64,000 bases of DNA from Cupriavidus neocaledonicus (GTDB taxonomy: Bacteria > Pseudomonadota > Gammaproteobacteria > Burkholderiales > Burkholderiaceae), in NCBI RefSeq assembly GCF_000372525.1, contig NZ_AQUR01000102.1, positions 137,733-201,732 of the forward strand, given 5' to 3'. Made by a program: the position numbers and the translations under genes. The notes below the pieces were generated by a model. That model had not been told where the DNA came from, did no database searches, and saw only the letters and a list, made by a program, of their open reading frames with translations. Below are positions 53,204 to 62,704 of this stretch, piece by piece. Position 1 is the first letter of the stretch, and each line of letters begins with the position of its first letter.

Positions 53204-55723
53204 ATGGATTCACTGATGAAGCGCCGTGAGCGTACCCGCGACGGGGCGCTGCGGCGGCAAGGGAGGCGTCGGCGCGCGCCGGTCGCGCTGGCGAGCGGAC
53301 TCGCCGCGGGGCTGGCGGCAATGTGCTGGCTGCCGGCACACGCGCAAGCGGATTCCGACTATGACGCTCTGATCCGGCGCGCCCGTGCCGGCGACTATGC
53401 GCCCGCGCTGGCGATGCTGCGCGAGCGCGTGGCACGCGCACCCTCGGACCAGCGCGCGGCGTGGGACCGCATCGTCATCGCCGGCTGGGCGGGACGACCG
53501 GGCGAAGTGCTGGAAGCCTATGGCAACCTGGGCCAGACCCGCGCGCTGCCGCCCGAGGTGCTGGCGGCCGTGGCCGGTGCCTTGCGCGACGAGCGCCGCT
53601 GGGACGAGGCGCTGGCGCGCTATCGCGAGGGCCGGCAACGCTTTCCCACGCACGCGGTATTCGCGCTGGGCGAGGTGAAGGTGCTGGCCGACAGCGGCCA
53701 CGCCGCCGAGGCGGTGGCGCTGGGGCAGGCGCTGGTGCAGCGAGAGCCCGCCGCGGTCGACAGCCGCCTGGCACTGGCCTACGCGCAGGCACGCGCCGGC
53801 GAGCCGTATGCGGCCTTGTTCGAGGCCGACCAGGCTTACCTGCGCGCGCCGCAGCGCGCCGATGTCGTGCGCGAGTATGTCGGCGCGCTGCAGCGCGCTG
53901 GCCTGCCCGAGGCGGCGTTGCGCGTCGCGGGCGAACATGCTGGACGGTTCGACCAGCGCGCGCGCCTGGCGCTGGAGCTCGATGCCGTGGCCGAACTGGT
54001 GCGCCTGGCTGACCTGCCGACGCGCACCGAGGCCGAGCGCTTTGCCATTGCCGACCGCGCGCTGGCGCGCTATGACGCATTGCTGCCCGCGCTGCAGGCA
54101 CTGGGGCCGCAAGCCGCGCCGCAACTGCGCCGCGCACGCATCGACCGCCTCGCCGCGCTGCATGCGCGAGCGCGGATGCAGGACGTGGTGCATGAATACG
54201 AGGCGCTGCGCGCCGAGGGCATCGAGGTGCCGGCGTATGCCTTGGGCGATGTCGCCGCCGCCTACCTGTACCTGCGCCAGCCGGAGCAGGCCGCGCCGCT
54301 GTTCCGCCAGGTGCGCGACGCCTACCCACAGGGCCTGGATGCCGAGACCCGGCTCAAGGCCCAGACCGGCCTCTACTACGCGCACGCCGAGGCCGAGGCC
54401 TTCGATCCCGCCGTGCAGGCGGTGGCGCAGGCCAGCGCCGAGCAGCCGCGCTGGCGCTGGGTGCGGGGCCAGCCCATGCGTCAGCCCAACGACCTGTGGC
54501 TGCAGGCACAGCAGACCGCCACGCGCGCCGACCTGCAGGCCGACGCCACCGAGTCGGCGCAGCAGAAGCTGGAAGACCTGGTGCGCAAGGCGCCGGGCCA
54601 TTCCGGCCTGCGCGCCGCGCTGGCGGACGTGTACCGCGCCCGCGGCTGGCCGCGCGCGGCAGAGGGCGAGCTGAAGCTGGCCGAGACCCTGACCCCGCGC
54701 AGCCTGGCAGTGGAGGTGCAGCAGGGCCATGCGGCGCTGGACCTGCAGGAGTGGCACCAGGCCGAGCTGCTGCGCGACGATACCCTGGCGCGCTTTCCCG
54801 AGGACCTTACCGCGCGGCGCCTGGACCGCGAATGGCAGGTTCACAACAAGGCCGAGCTGCGCATCGAAGGCTACCGCGGGCTGGCCAACGACAGCGCCGT
54901 GGTCGGTAACGGCAATTTCGGCATCGAAGCGGTGCTGTACACCCCGCCGGTCAACTATGACTGGCGCGCCTTCGGCGGCATCGGCTATGCCACCGGCCGC
55001 TTCGACGAAGGCCGCGTGGATTACCGCTGGGCGCGTGCCGGCGCGCAATGGCGCGTGCGCGACCTGACCGTCGAGGGCGAGCTGTCGCTGCACGGCTATG
55101 GCCAGGGCACGCGCCAGGGCGGGCGCATCGCCGCGGACTACGACCTCGACGATCGCTGGCGCGTGGGCGCGTCGGCGGCGCTGCGCTCGACCGGCACGCC
55201 GCTGCAGGCGCTCAAGCACGGCATCTATGCCGACACCGTGCAGGCCTACGCGCGCTGGCGCCGCAGCGAGGCCAGCGAATGGATGCTGACGGTGGCGCCG
55301 TCGCGTTTCAGCGACGGCAACGACCGGCTCGAAGCGGGCGTGTCCGGCGTCCAGCGCTTCTATACCGCGCCGCACCTGAAGGCCGACCTGCTGGTCGACC
55401 TGTGGGCGTCGCGCAATAGCCGCGCCGACACGCCGTACTACAACCCGCGCTCGGACCTGACCGTGCTGCCGTCGGTGCGGCTGACGCACACGCTGTACCG
55501 GCGCTACGAGACCGTCTGGGAGCAGCAGTTCCTGGCCGGCACCGGCGCCTACAGCCAGCGCGGCTTCGGCACCGGGGCGATCCTGCTGGTGGGCTACGGC
55601 CAGCGCTTCCGCACCAACGACGTGTTCGAGGTCGGCGCCACCATGACCGGCACCAGCCGCCCCTATGACGGCCAGCGCGAGCGCGAGCTGCGCATCGTCT
55701 TCGACATGACCTACCGCTTCTGA
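53204..55723 (+). CDS. pgaA: Poly-beta-1,6-GlcNAc exporter, outer-membrane porin with TPR domain (PgaA/HmsH)
   Basis: 839 residues. A basic N-terminus (about 25 residues) then a hydrophobic signal segment VALASGLAAGLAAMCWLPAH ending AQA. Periplasmic TPR-like helical repeats run to about residue 540, and the C-terminal ~280 residues form an outer-membrane barrel (alternating strands, final residues MTYRF with terminal Phe). PgaA exports the partly deacetylated polymer. Alternative start at 53216 would shorten the basic tail. First gene of pgaABCD, 15 bases before pgaB's start. Confidence 0.93.
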   Translation: MDSLMKRRERTRDGALRRQGRRRRAPVALASGLAAGLAAMCWLPAHAQADSDYDALIRRARAGDYAPALAMLRERVARAPSDQRAAWDRIVIAGWAGRPGEVLEAYGNLGQTRALPPEVLAAVAGALRDERRWDEALARYREGRQRFPTHAVFALGEVKVLADSGHAAEAVALGQALVQREPAAVDSRLALAYAQARAGEPYAALFEADQAYLRAPQRADVVREYVGALQRAGLPEAALRVAGEHAGRFDQRARLALELDAVAELVRLADLPTRTEAERFAIADRALARYDALLPALQALGPQAAPQLRRARIDRLAALHARARMQDVVHEYEALRAEGIEVPAYALGDVAAAYLYLRQPEQAAPLFRQVRDAYPQGLDAETRLKAQTGLYYAHAEAEAFDPAVQAVAQASAEQPRWRWVRGQPMRQPNDLWLQAQQTATRADLQADATESAQQKLEDLVRKAPGHSGLRAALADVYRARGWPRAAEGELKLAETLTPRSLAVEVQQGHAALDLQEWHQAELLRDDTLARFPEDLTARRLDREWQVHNKAELRIEGYRGLANDSAVVGNGNFGIEAVLYTPPVNYDWRAFGGIGYATGRFDEGRVDYRWARAGAQWRVRDLTVEGELSLHGYGQGTRQGGRIAADYDLDDRWRVGASAALRSTGTPLQALKHGIYADTVQAYARWRRSEASEWMLTVAPSRFSDGNDRLEAGVSGVQRFYTAPHLKADLLVDLWASRNSRADTPYYNPRSDLTVLPSVRLTHTLYRRYETVWEQQFLAGTGAYSQRGFGTGAILLVGYGQRFRTNDVFEVGATMTGTSRPYDGQRERELRIVFDMTYRF

Positions 55724-55738
55724 ACAGGAATGCAAGCC

Positions 55739-57757
55739 ATGAACGCAACCCTGCGGCGCGCCTGCCGCCTGCTCTGGCTGGTGCTGGCCGCATGCCTGCT
55801 GGCCGCCTGCGCCAGGGACATCCCGGTGTTCACGCCGCCGGCCCAGCGCCCGGCCGCGGCCGCCGAGCAGCCGTGGCCGCGCAACCATGTGGTGGTGCTG
55901 GCCTATCACGACGTCGAAGACAAGGACCCCGACCAGGCCTACCTGAGCGTGCGCACCGACCACCTGGTCGGCCAGCTGGCGTGGCTGCGCGAGAACGGCT
56001 ATCGCGCGGTCTCGGTCGACCAGGTGCTGGCGGCGCGCCGCGGCGGGCCGCCGCTGCCCGAGCGCGCCGTGCTGCTGACCTTCGACGACGGCTACCGCAG
56101 TTTCTACACGCGCGTGCTGCCGGTCCTGAAGGCCTACCGCTGGCCGGCCGTGCTGGCGCCGGTGGGCGCCTGGCTCGATACCCCGCCGGGGCAGCCGGTC
56201 GATTTCGGCGGCGCGCCAACGGCGCGCGAGCGCCTGCTCGACTGGCAGCAGGTGCGCGAGATCGCGGCGTCGGGCCTGGTGGAAATCGGTGCGCATACCG
56301 ATGCCTTGCACTACGGCGTGCGCGCCAACCCGCAGGGCAATACCGAGCCGGCCGCGGCGGTGCGCGCCTTCGATGCCGGCACCGGCCGCTATGAAAGCGA
56401 TGCCGCGCAGCAGGCGCGCTTGCGTGCCGACGTGGCCCGCATCACCGCCAAGGTGCGCGCCGTCACCGGCAAGCCTGTGCGCGTGTGGATCTGGCCGTAC
56501 GGCGCCGAGGGCGGCGCGGCGCTGCGCATCGTCGCCGAGAACGGCTACCAGATGGCGCTGACGCTGGAAGACGGCCTGGCCACGGTGGACCGCATGATGT
56601 CGGGCGCGCGCCTGCTGCTCAGCGACGATCCCGGCCTGCGCAGCTTCGCGCGCTCGGTGGTCGCGATGGAAGAGCCCGGCGGCATGCGCGTCGCGCACGT
56701 AGACCTCGACTATGTCTATGACCCCGATCCCGCCCAGGTCGAGCGCAACCTGGGCCTGCTGGTGCAGCGCATCGCCGACCTGAAGATCGACACCGTGTTC
56801 CTGCAGGCGTTTTCCGACGACGACGGCGACGGGCTGGTCAGCTCGGTGTACTTCCCCAACCGCTGGCTGCCGGTGCGCGCCGACCTGTTCAACCGGGTCG
56901 CGTGGCAGCTCGACAACCGCGCCAACGTGAAGGTGTATGCATGGATGCCGGTGCTCAGCTTCAACCTCGACCCGTCGCTGGCGCGCGTGGCGCGCTGGGA
57001 CCCCGCCACCGGCGCCGCGGCGGTCGACCCGAAGCAGTACCGGCGCCTGTCGCCGTTCGATCCGGTGGCCCGGGCGCGCATCGGCGACCTGTATGAAGAC
57101 CTGGCGCGCCACGCCTTCTTCGACGGCATCCTGTTCCACGACGACGCCTTGCTGGGCGATTTCGAGGATGCCAGCGCGCCGGCGCTGGCCGCATACCGCG
57201 CCGCGGGCCTGCCCGGTTCGATCGCCGAGCTGCGCGCCAGCCCCGAACAGATGCAGCGCTGGACCCGCATGAAGAGCCGGGCGCTGGTGGACTTCACCCA
57301 CGAACTGACCGCGCGCGTGCGCGAGGTGCGCGGGCCCGCCATCAAGACCGCGCGCAACATCTTCGCGCTGCCGGTGCTGCAGCCGCACAGCGAAGCGTGG
57401 TTCGCGCAGAACCTGGACGACTTCCTCGCCGCCTACGACTGGACCGCGCCGATGGCGATGCCGTACATGGAGCAGGTGCCCGCCGGCCAGGAGAACGCGT
57501 GGCTCGACCGCATGGTCGACACCATTGCGCAGCGCCCGGGCGCGCTGCGGCGCACCGTGTTCGAGCTGCAGGCGCGCGACTGGCGCGCCCCCTCGGCCCG
57601 TGCGGTCGACAGCGCGGTGCTGGCCGGCTGGATGCAGCGGCTGCAGCGCCGCGGCGCGCGCAATTTCGGCTATTACCCGGACGACTTCCACAACAACCAG
57701 CCCCGGCTCGAGGTGATCCGGCCGGCGCTGTCCAACGCCTGGTACCCCGCACCATGA
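55739..57757 (+). CDS. pgaB: Poly-beta-1,6-GlcNAc N-deacetylase lipoprotein (PgaB/HmsF)
   Basis: 672 residues. Lipoprotein signal with lipobox LLAAC at Cys24. The polysaccharide deacetylase domain (about 50-290) has the metal Asp pair Asp116-Asp117 in TFDDGYRSFY and a His motif EIGAHTDALHYG. The C-terminal half is the glycoside-hydrolase-like GHL13 domain (VDLDYVYDPDPAQVERNLGL onward). It partly deacetylates the polymer so that PgaA can export it. The ATG at 55739 is preferred to 55730 because AGGA lies nine bases upstream of it and directly touches the first. Overlaps pgaC as ATGA. Confidence 0.94.
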   Translation: MNATLRRACRLLWLVLAACLLAACARDIPVFTPPAQRPAAAAEQPWPRNHVVVLAYHDVEDKDPDQAYLSVRTDHLVGQLAWLRENGYRAVSVDQVLAARRGGPPLPERAVLLTFDDGYRSFYTRVLPVLKAYRWPAVLAPVGAWLDTPPGQPVDFGGAPTARERLLDWQQVREIAASGLVEIGAHTDALHYGVRANPQGNTEPAAAVRAFDAGTGRYESDAAQQARLRADVARITAKVRAVTGKPVRVWIWPYGAEGGAALRIVAENGYQMALTLEDGLATVDRMMSGARLLLSDDPGLRSFARSVVAMEEPGGMRVAHVDLDYVYDPDPAQVERNLGLLVQRIADLKIDTVFLQAFSDDDGDGLVSSVYFPNRWLPVRADLFNRVAWQLDNRANVKVYAWMPVLSFNLDPSLARVARWDPATGAAAVDPKQYRRLSPFDPVARARIGDLYEDLARHAFFDGILFHDDALLGDFEDASAPALAAYRAAGLPGSIAELRASPEQMQRWTRMKSRALVDFTHELTARVREVRGPAIKTARNIFALPVLQPHSEAWFAQNLDDFLAAYDWTAPMAMPYMEQVPAGQENAWLDRMVDTIAQRPGALRRTVFELQARDWRAPSARAVDSAVLAGWMQRLQRRGARNFGYYPDDFHNNQPRLEVIRPALSNAWYPAP

Positions 57758-59088
57758 TCGAACGACTGTTTGCCCTGGTCATCCTGTGCCTTGCGCTGGC
57801 GCTGCCGTTCGCGCTGGCCGCCCTTGCCACCGGTGACCTGCTGCTTGCCTTTGTGTTCTTCTATCCGCTGTTCATGTCCGGCCTGTGGATCGCCGGCGGG
57901 CTGTACTTCTGGTGGCACTGGGAGCGCCACTGGCGCCGGGGCGCCGGACGCGAGGCGCCCGCGGTGCCCGGCGAGCCGTTTATCTCGATCCTGGTGCCGT
58001 GCTACAACGAGGAAAAGAACGGCGAGGAAACCGTGCTGGCGGCGCTGGCGCAGCGCTATCCGGACTTCGAGGTGATCGCCATCAACGACGGCTCGCGCGA
58101 CGGCACCGGCGCCTTGCTCGACGCGCTGGCGGCGCGGCATCCGCGGCTGCGCGTGGTGCACCTGGCGCACAACCAGGGCAAGGCCATGGCGCTGCGCATG
58201 GGCGCGCTGGCCGCGCGCGGCGAATACCTGGTCTGCATCGACGGGGACGCCGCGCTGGACCCCGACGCGGCCGCCTACCTGGTCGCGCCGATGGTGGCCA
58301 ACCCGCGCGTCGGCGCGGTCACCGGCAACCCGCGCATCCGTACCCGCTCGACCCTGGTGGGGCGGATCCAGGTAGGCGAGTTCTCGTCCATCATCGGCCT
58401 GATCAAGCGCACCCAGCGCGTCTACGGCCAGGTCTTCACCGTCTCGGGCGTGGTCGCGGCGTTCCGGCGCCGCGCGCTGGACCGCGTGGGCTACTGGAGC
58501 CTGGACATGATCACCGAGGACATCGACATCAGCTGGAAGCTGCAGCGCGACCACTGGTCGATCTTCTACGAGCCGCGCGCGCTGTGCTGGATCCTGATGC
58601 CCGAGACCGTGCGCGGCCTGCTCAAGCAGCGCCTGCGCTGGGCCCAGGGCGGCGCCGAGGTGTTCATGAAGAACGTGCGCTCGATCTGGATCTGGCGCCA
58701 CCGCAGGCTGTGGCCGCTGATGGCGGAATACTGCCTGTCGGCGGGCTGGGCCTTTGCCTTCGCGATGTCGCTGCTGCTGTGGGCGCTGGGGCATTTCATC
58801 GAGCTGCCGCCCAATATCCGCATCCAGAAGCTGATGCCGCCCGGCTTTACCGGCATGGTGCTGGCCGCCGTGTGCCTGCTGCAGTTCGGATTGAGCGTGC
58901 TGATCGACCGCCGCTACGAGCCGCGCCTGGCGCGCACGCTGTACTGGATCATCTGGTATCCGCTGGCGTACTGGATGGTCGGGATGCTGACCACGCTGCT
59001 GGCCTTTCCCAAGGTCATGCTCAAGACCCGGCGCCAGCGCGCGCGCTGGACCAGCCCCGACCGGGGCATCCACACCATGAGGCCGTGA
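57754..59088 (+). CDS. pgaC: Poly-beta-1,6-GlcNAc synthase, glycosyltransferase 2 (PgaC/HmsR)
   Basis: 444 residues. Two N-terminal membrane spans, a GT2 domain with ILVPCYNEEKNGEETVLAAL, INDGSRDGTG, the metal-binding VCIDGDAAL, acceptor ITEDIDISWKLQ and QRLRWAQGG (the QxxRW motif), and three C-terminal spans. It polymerises UDP-GlcNAc and passes the chain across the inner membrane together with PgaD. Translationally coupled to pgaB and overlapping pgaD by one base (TGATG). Confidence 0.96.
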   Translation: MIERLFALVILCLALALPFALAALATGDLLLAFVFFYPLFMSGLWIAGGLYFWWHWERHWRRGAGREAPAVPGEPFISILVPCYNEEKNGEETVLAALAQRYPDFEVIAINDGSRDGTGALLDALAARHPRLRVVHLAHNQGKAMALRMGALAARGEYLVCIDGDAALDPDAAAYLVAPMVANPRVGAVTGNPRIRTRSTLVGRIQVGEFSSIIGLIKRTQRVYGQVFTVSGVVAAFRRRALDRVGYWSLDMITEDIDISWKLQRDHWSIFYEPRALCWILMPETVRGLLKQRLRWAQGGAEVFMKNVRSIWIWRHRRLWPLMAEYCLSAGWAFAFAMSLLLWALGHFIELPPNIRIQKLMPPGFTGMVLAAVCLLQFGLSVLIDRRYEPRLARTLYWIIWYPLAYWMVGMLTTLLAFPKVMLKTRRQRARWTSPDRGIHTMRP

Positions 59089-59522
59089 TGAAACCCGAAT
59101 CCATGATCATCCGTACCCGCGGCTCGCGCCTGCGCTGGCTGTTCGACGCCGTGCTCACCGCGCTGGCCTGGGTTGGCTTCTTCTATCTGGGCGCGAGCGG
59201 CATCCGCGCCATCCTGCAGCAAGCGTCCGCCGGCCCCGGCGTACCGTTCTGGGCCGCGCTGCTGCCGACCATGGGCACGCTCACGGTTTACGTGCTGGTG
59301 GGGCTGTTCAACGGCATCGTGCTGCTGTCATGGGCGCTCTACAACCAGTACCGCTTCGCCGGCCTGGACCGCCGCAGGCCGCTGCCCGCGCTGCGCATCG
59401 ACGAGCTGGCGCGCAGCTTCGGCCTGCCCGGGCAGCGCGTGCGGTCGCTGCAGCTGGCCAAGGTGGCGGTGGTGGACCATACACACGAGGGGGACGTGGC
59501 GGAGGTGAGGGCGGTGTCGTGA
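59088..59522 (+). CDS. pgaD: Poly-beta-1,6-GlcNAc biosynthesis accessory membrane protein (PgaD/HmsS)
   Basis: 144 residues with two membrane spans (about residues 18-40 and 60-82), the PgaD topology. It binds PgaC and needs c-di-GMP for activity in E. coli; Arg residues lie near the membrane edge (RLRWLFD, YRFAGLDRRRPL). Sequence conservation in this family is low, so the call rests on position, length and topology. Its stop is followed by ordinary sequence without a clear terminator. Confidence 0.85.
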   Translation: MKPESMIIRTRGSRLRWLFDAVLTALAWVGFFYLGASGIRAILQQASAGPGVPFWAALLPTMGTLTVYVLVGLFNGIVLLSWALYNQYRFAGLDRRRPLPALRIDELARSFGLPGQRVRSLQLAKVAVVDHTHEGDVAEVRAVS

Positions 59523-59655
59523 GGGGATTGAAGTGGGTTGGCCGGTGGCGCTCGCCGAGCCGCTGCGAACGCTCCGGCCGCTCGCTCCGGCCCAAACATC
59601 GCAGTCCTCGGCTTCTGCCAGGCTGCTGCCACCCGGCGTACCCTGGACAATGAAG

Positions 59656-61131
59656 TCAGTTCGACCGGGACAAGTCCGCAAATAGCGACGCCGCGGACTG
59701 TATGCCAGACAGGATTGCCGAAGGCACGCCATAGCCTGGGAACGTCGTTTGTCCGCCCAGGTATAACCCCTGGATCGGTGTCCGATGCGGGAGGAATCGA
59801 TGGGGTGGAGAGCCCGGGGCAATTCCATACAGCGCACCTTCATGCAAGTGTCGTTCCCGGGCAAAGTCCTGCGGATCGAGCACGCGGGTTGTTTCGATGG
59901 TTATGCCGGGGACCCGTTTCTGCAACGCGTCCAGGTATCTCTCCAGTGCCGAATCGCGCCATGCCGGATTCCATTCGGATACCGACGGGATATCGCTGGC
60001 GGGTGCGTACAACTCGATGATATGCCTGCCCTCAGGTGCCAGTTCCGGGAGAATTCGCGTAGGCTGCGTGTACGAAATCCATTGGGGGACGCCGGGTCTG
60101 CGCACGTGCATGGCGCCTTGTCTTTCCATCGCCGGTACATGGTTGACGATGAACGCTTCGGCTGCCGCCGCACCGGAATATCCGATCTGGATGGAGATGG
60201 CCCTGTGCGACAACGGGGCCTTATCTGCCTTTGCGGCCAGGCTTCGCGGGACCTCGCCGGCACGCAGCAGGTCCTTCACAACACCCAATCCCGAACACGT
60301 GGCGACGACGTGCGAGGCTGGGATGTGTTCTGCGTCGGTTAGCACAACGCCATGCACCTGACCGTCCCTGACGAGGATTTCCTTGACCGTGGTACCAAAA
60401 CGCACCGGCACGAATCGACTCTGCAGCGCACGCAGCAGCGCAGCACTAATGGCTCCCATGCCGCCGCGCGGCAGGTGAAAGCCTTCCTCCAGCAAAGCCA
60501 GCAAGCCGATGATCTGTGTCGCGGGGAGCCGGTCGGGTGCGAGGCCCGTGTAGAGCAACGTCGACGCGACGGCAGCTTGCAGATCCCCGTCCGGAAAATA
60601 GGACGCGATCAGGCCGTTGACGTGCCCTCCCATTCGCGGCAGGTGCCGCCAGAGTTTGCCGATCGTACGTAGCAGCGACGGTTCTTCCGGAAGCACGTCG
60701 CGAACCAGGGTTCCGTAGATCGGACGCCAATCGGCCCGAAGCCTGGCCAGCCCGTCTCGCAGCGCCTGCGTCCGGCGGTGGTGGTCGGCCCCGTCCACGC
60801 ACGAGTGCTCCGCGGTTGAAAGGTGCACTGCGGTGCCATTGTCCAGATAAGTCGCATGGGGCTTTGCTATGCCGACGAGCTCGACTTCGTCATCGAAGCT
60901 CAGGCCCAGGCGCCCGAAGGCAGCACGAAGCAATGAAGGCACGGCCACGTATACCGCGCCATTGTTGAAGGTATATCCGTCCAATACGTCGGTCGAACAG
61001 CATCCGCCCGCGCTCTGCTGCGCCTCCACCACCATCACCGGGAGGCCACGACGAGACAGCGAAAGCGCAGCGGCCAATCCTGACAGCCCGGCCCCGATCA
61101 CCACCGTGGGCAATTCTCTCCTTGCGCGCAT
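59656..61131 (-). CDS. Carotenoid/phytoene-dehydrogenase-like FAD oxidoreductase
   Basis: 491 residues. FAD Rossmann motif TVVIGAGLSGLAAALSLSRR at the N-terminus with VMVVEAQQSAGGC; the closing motif GLYLGGQTTFPGYGVPSAIL is that of the CrtI/phytoene desaturase and retinol-saturase family. No crt genes are near, so the substrate is likely some other lipid or isoprenoid. ATG at 61131 follows AAGGGGAAG, better than the upstream in-frame ATG at 61167, which would overlap the divergent promoter repeats. GC content is visibly lower than neighbours. Divergent from tetR at 61177, sharing a 45-base promoter region. Confidence 0.88.
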   Translation of the reverse strand: MRARRELPTVVIGAGLSGLAAALSLSRRGLPVMVVEAQQSAGGCCSTDVLDGYTFNNGAVYVAVPSLLRAAFGRLGLSFDDEVELVGIAKPHATYLDNGTAVHLSTAEHSCVDGADHHRRTQALRDGLARLRADWRPIYGTLVRDVLPEEPSLLRTIGKLWRHLPRMGGHVNGLIASYFPDGDLQAAVASTLLYTGLAPDRLPATQIIGLLALLEEGFHLPRGGMGAISAALLRALQSRFVPVRFGTTVKEILVRDGQVHGVVLTDAEHIPASHVVATCSGLGVVKDLLRAGEVPRSLAAKADKAPLSHRAISIQIGYSGAAAAEAFIVNHVPAMERQGAMHVRRPGVPQWISYTQPTRILPELAPEGRHIIELYAPASDIPSVSEWNPAWRDSALERYLDALQKRVPGITIETTRVLDPQDFARERHLHEGALYGIAPGSPPHRFLPHRTPIQGLYLGGQTTFPGYGVPSAILSGIQSAASLFADLSRSN

Positions 61132-61153
61132 CAACGACTTCCCCTTGCGAGAA

Positions 61154-61180
61154 TAGACAATGTACAATACTAGACAATGT
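61154..61180. promoter_or_regulatory. Direct repeat between the dehydrogenase and TetR genes, candidate TetR operator
   Basis: TAGACAATGT occurs at 61154-61163 and 61171-61180, 17 bases from start to start. The second copy covers the annotated TetR ATG (61177). The region is AT-rich and only 45 bases long, so one regulator bound here would block both genes. Confidence 0.55.
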
Positions 61181-61851
61181 CCAATTCAACCGCAACTGCA
61201 ATGAGCGAAGACGATCGGATGGCCCGCAAAAGAAAGCAGACGCGTGACCGCATCGCCGCCGCCGCGCACACGTTATTTGAACGCGACGGCTATGAAGGGG
61301 TCACGATGGAACAGATCGCGGCAGAGGCGGATGTTGCAAGAGGAACGCTCTACAACCACTTCCCCGTCAAAGAAGCGGTGCTGGTGCACTGGATGCACAA
61401 CGAACTCGAGGAAGACCTGCAAGCGGCGGTGGCGGACTACGTTCTGAGTCGTGAGTCCTTCGTCGCACGGGTGGCAACGCTGTGGCATGGCTCGGCCAAC
61501 TGGTGGGAACACCATCGCCAGTATGCGGCGCCGTATATCCGCTTCCGCTTCCAGCAAGTGCGCGATGGCATGGAACAGCAGACCAGTTCGGACATGCTTC
61601 CCTTGTATGTGCAGCTTATCGACCAGGCACAACAGGCCGCAGAGATCCGGCCTGATACGGCGGCCGAGCGCCTGGCGCACTATCTGCATTTCCTGTATCT
61701 GAGTGCCGTCATGACCTGGTTGAGCGGCCCGGACGTGCACCTGGAGGACGAGCTTGGCAAAGCCCTGGATTTCTTCATGCAGGGCGCCGCCCATGCTGAT
61801 GACACTGCGCCCGGTACCAGGCCGCATGCAGCGGGATCGCGAAGGCGATAG
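61177..61851 (+). CDS. TetR-family transcriptional regulator
   Basis: 224 residues from ATG 61177; ATG codons at 61201 and 61219 are possible starts and none has a good ribosome site. The HTH is at residues ~20-66 (RIAAAAHTLFERDGYEGVTM, then ADVARGTLYNHFPVKEAVLV). The C-terminal ligand domain is helical (WHGSANWWEHHRQYAAPYIR). It likely represses itself and the divergent dehydrogenase. Codon use differs from the rest of the window, with less GC3 bias. Confidence 0.9.
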   Translation: MSNSTATAMSEDDRMARKRKQTRDRIAAAAHTLFERDGYEGVTMEQIAAEADVARGTLYNHFPVKEAVLVHWMHNELEEDLQAAVADYVLSRESFVARVATLWHGSANWWEHHRQYAAPYIRFRFQQVRDGMEQQTSSDMLPLYVQLIDQAQQAAEIRPDTAAERLAHYLHFLYLSAVMTWLSGPDVHLEDELGKALDFFMQGAAHADDTAPGTRPHAAGSRRR

Positions 61852-61916
61852 ACGTTCAGCACAACACCCAGTGCCTGTCGATTGGGCTTCCCTGCGTATC
61901 GATTCCAGGAAACTGA

Positions 61917-62435
61917 ATGACCACGTTTGATGCGCTCCTGATCAGGAGCGAGCGTCCGGACGACGCCCACGCAATTTCCCAGGTGACACAGGCCGCCTTC
62001 GCGGTCGCCACCCACTCCAGTGGCACGGAACAACTGATCATCACGTCCCTGAGGGAGGCGGGACAGTTGGAGATCTCGCTTGTCGCGGAACTGTCTGGCC
62101 AGGTTGTCGGCCATGTCGCCATTTCCCCGGTCGACATCTCAGACGGAAGTGCGCAATGGTACGGACTTGGTCCGGTATCGGTGCTGCCTGCTCATCAGGG
62201 CATGGGCGCAGGCTCGCAGCTGATACGTGCGGCCCTGGATCGCCTGAAACAGTCCGGCGCGCAAGGCTGCGTAGTACTCGGGGAGCCGGCCTACTATTCC
62301 CGCTTTGGATTCTCGGCACAGTCGACGCTCGTACTCCCCGGGGTTCCGGCAGAGTACTTTCAGGCCCTTGCGTTCGGCCCGCACGTGCCCTCGGGTGTCG
62401 TCAGGTATCACGAGTCATTTGACGTAAAAGGCTAG
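61917..62435 (+). CDS. GNAT-family N-acetyltransferase (YhbS-like)
   Basis: 172 residues. The acetyl-CoA site is in YGLGPVSVLPAHQGMGAGSQ (R/QxxGxG/A), preceded by VAELSGQVVGHVAIS and followed by GCVVLGEPAYYSRFGF, typical of the YhbS subgroup. Target unknown. It lies 65 bases after tetR, same strand, and belongs to the same lower-GC islet. Confidence 0.88.
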   Translation: MTTFDALLIRSERPDDAHAISQVTQAAFAVATHSSGTEQLIITSLREAGQLEISLVAELSGQVVGHVAISPVDISDGSAQWYGLGPVSVLPAHQGMGAGSQLIRAALDRLKQSGAQGCVVLGEPAYYSRFGFSAQSTLVLPGVPAEYFQALAFGPHVPSGVVRYHESFDVKG

Positions 62436-62445
62436 CTCCGGAGCA

Positions 62446-62474
62446 GGATTGGGGTCACGAGGATTGGGGCACGA
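62446..62474 (+). repeat. Short imperfect tandem repeat after the GNAT gene
   Basis: GGATTGGGGTCACGA (62446-62460) is followed directly by GGATTGGGGCACGA (62461-62474), differing by one missing T. A GCTCCGGAGC palindrome precedes it at 62435. Together they may mark an old insertion or junction at the right edge of the islet. Confidence 0.5.
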
Positions 62475-62704
62475 GCACACGGTCTGGATGGATTCCTGAG
62501 CCAGCACCCATGTCGTGCCCGGCCGGCTGGCTCCGTTCAGGGTTATGGCCATTTGGGTACTTTTCTTAAGTCACCACTCCAAAAGATTCACTTCCGCTTG
62601 GCACCGCGACTGCCCGAAACTCGGCCCAGTGAGGGTCGGCTGCCGTATCCGCTGGCCTGTGCCCACGGCAACGCAGCCAGAAACGCCAGCAAGGAGTCGC
62701 AGTC

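Noticed and set aside
53210..57691. A 1493-residue open frame antisense to pgaA-pgaB
   Set aside because: It mirrors the third-position GC bias of pgaA and pgaB, has no domain or plausible fold (His/Gln/Arg/Gly-rich), and the plus-strand genes are clearly real. It is an artefact of high GC.
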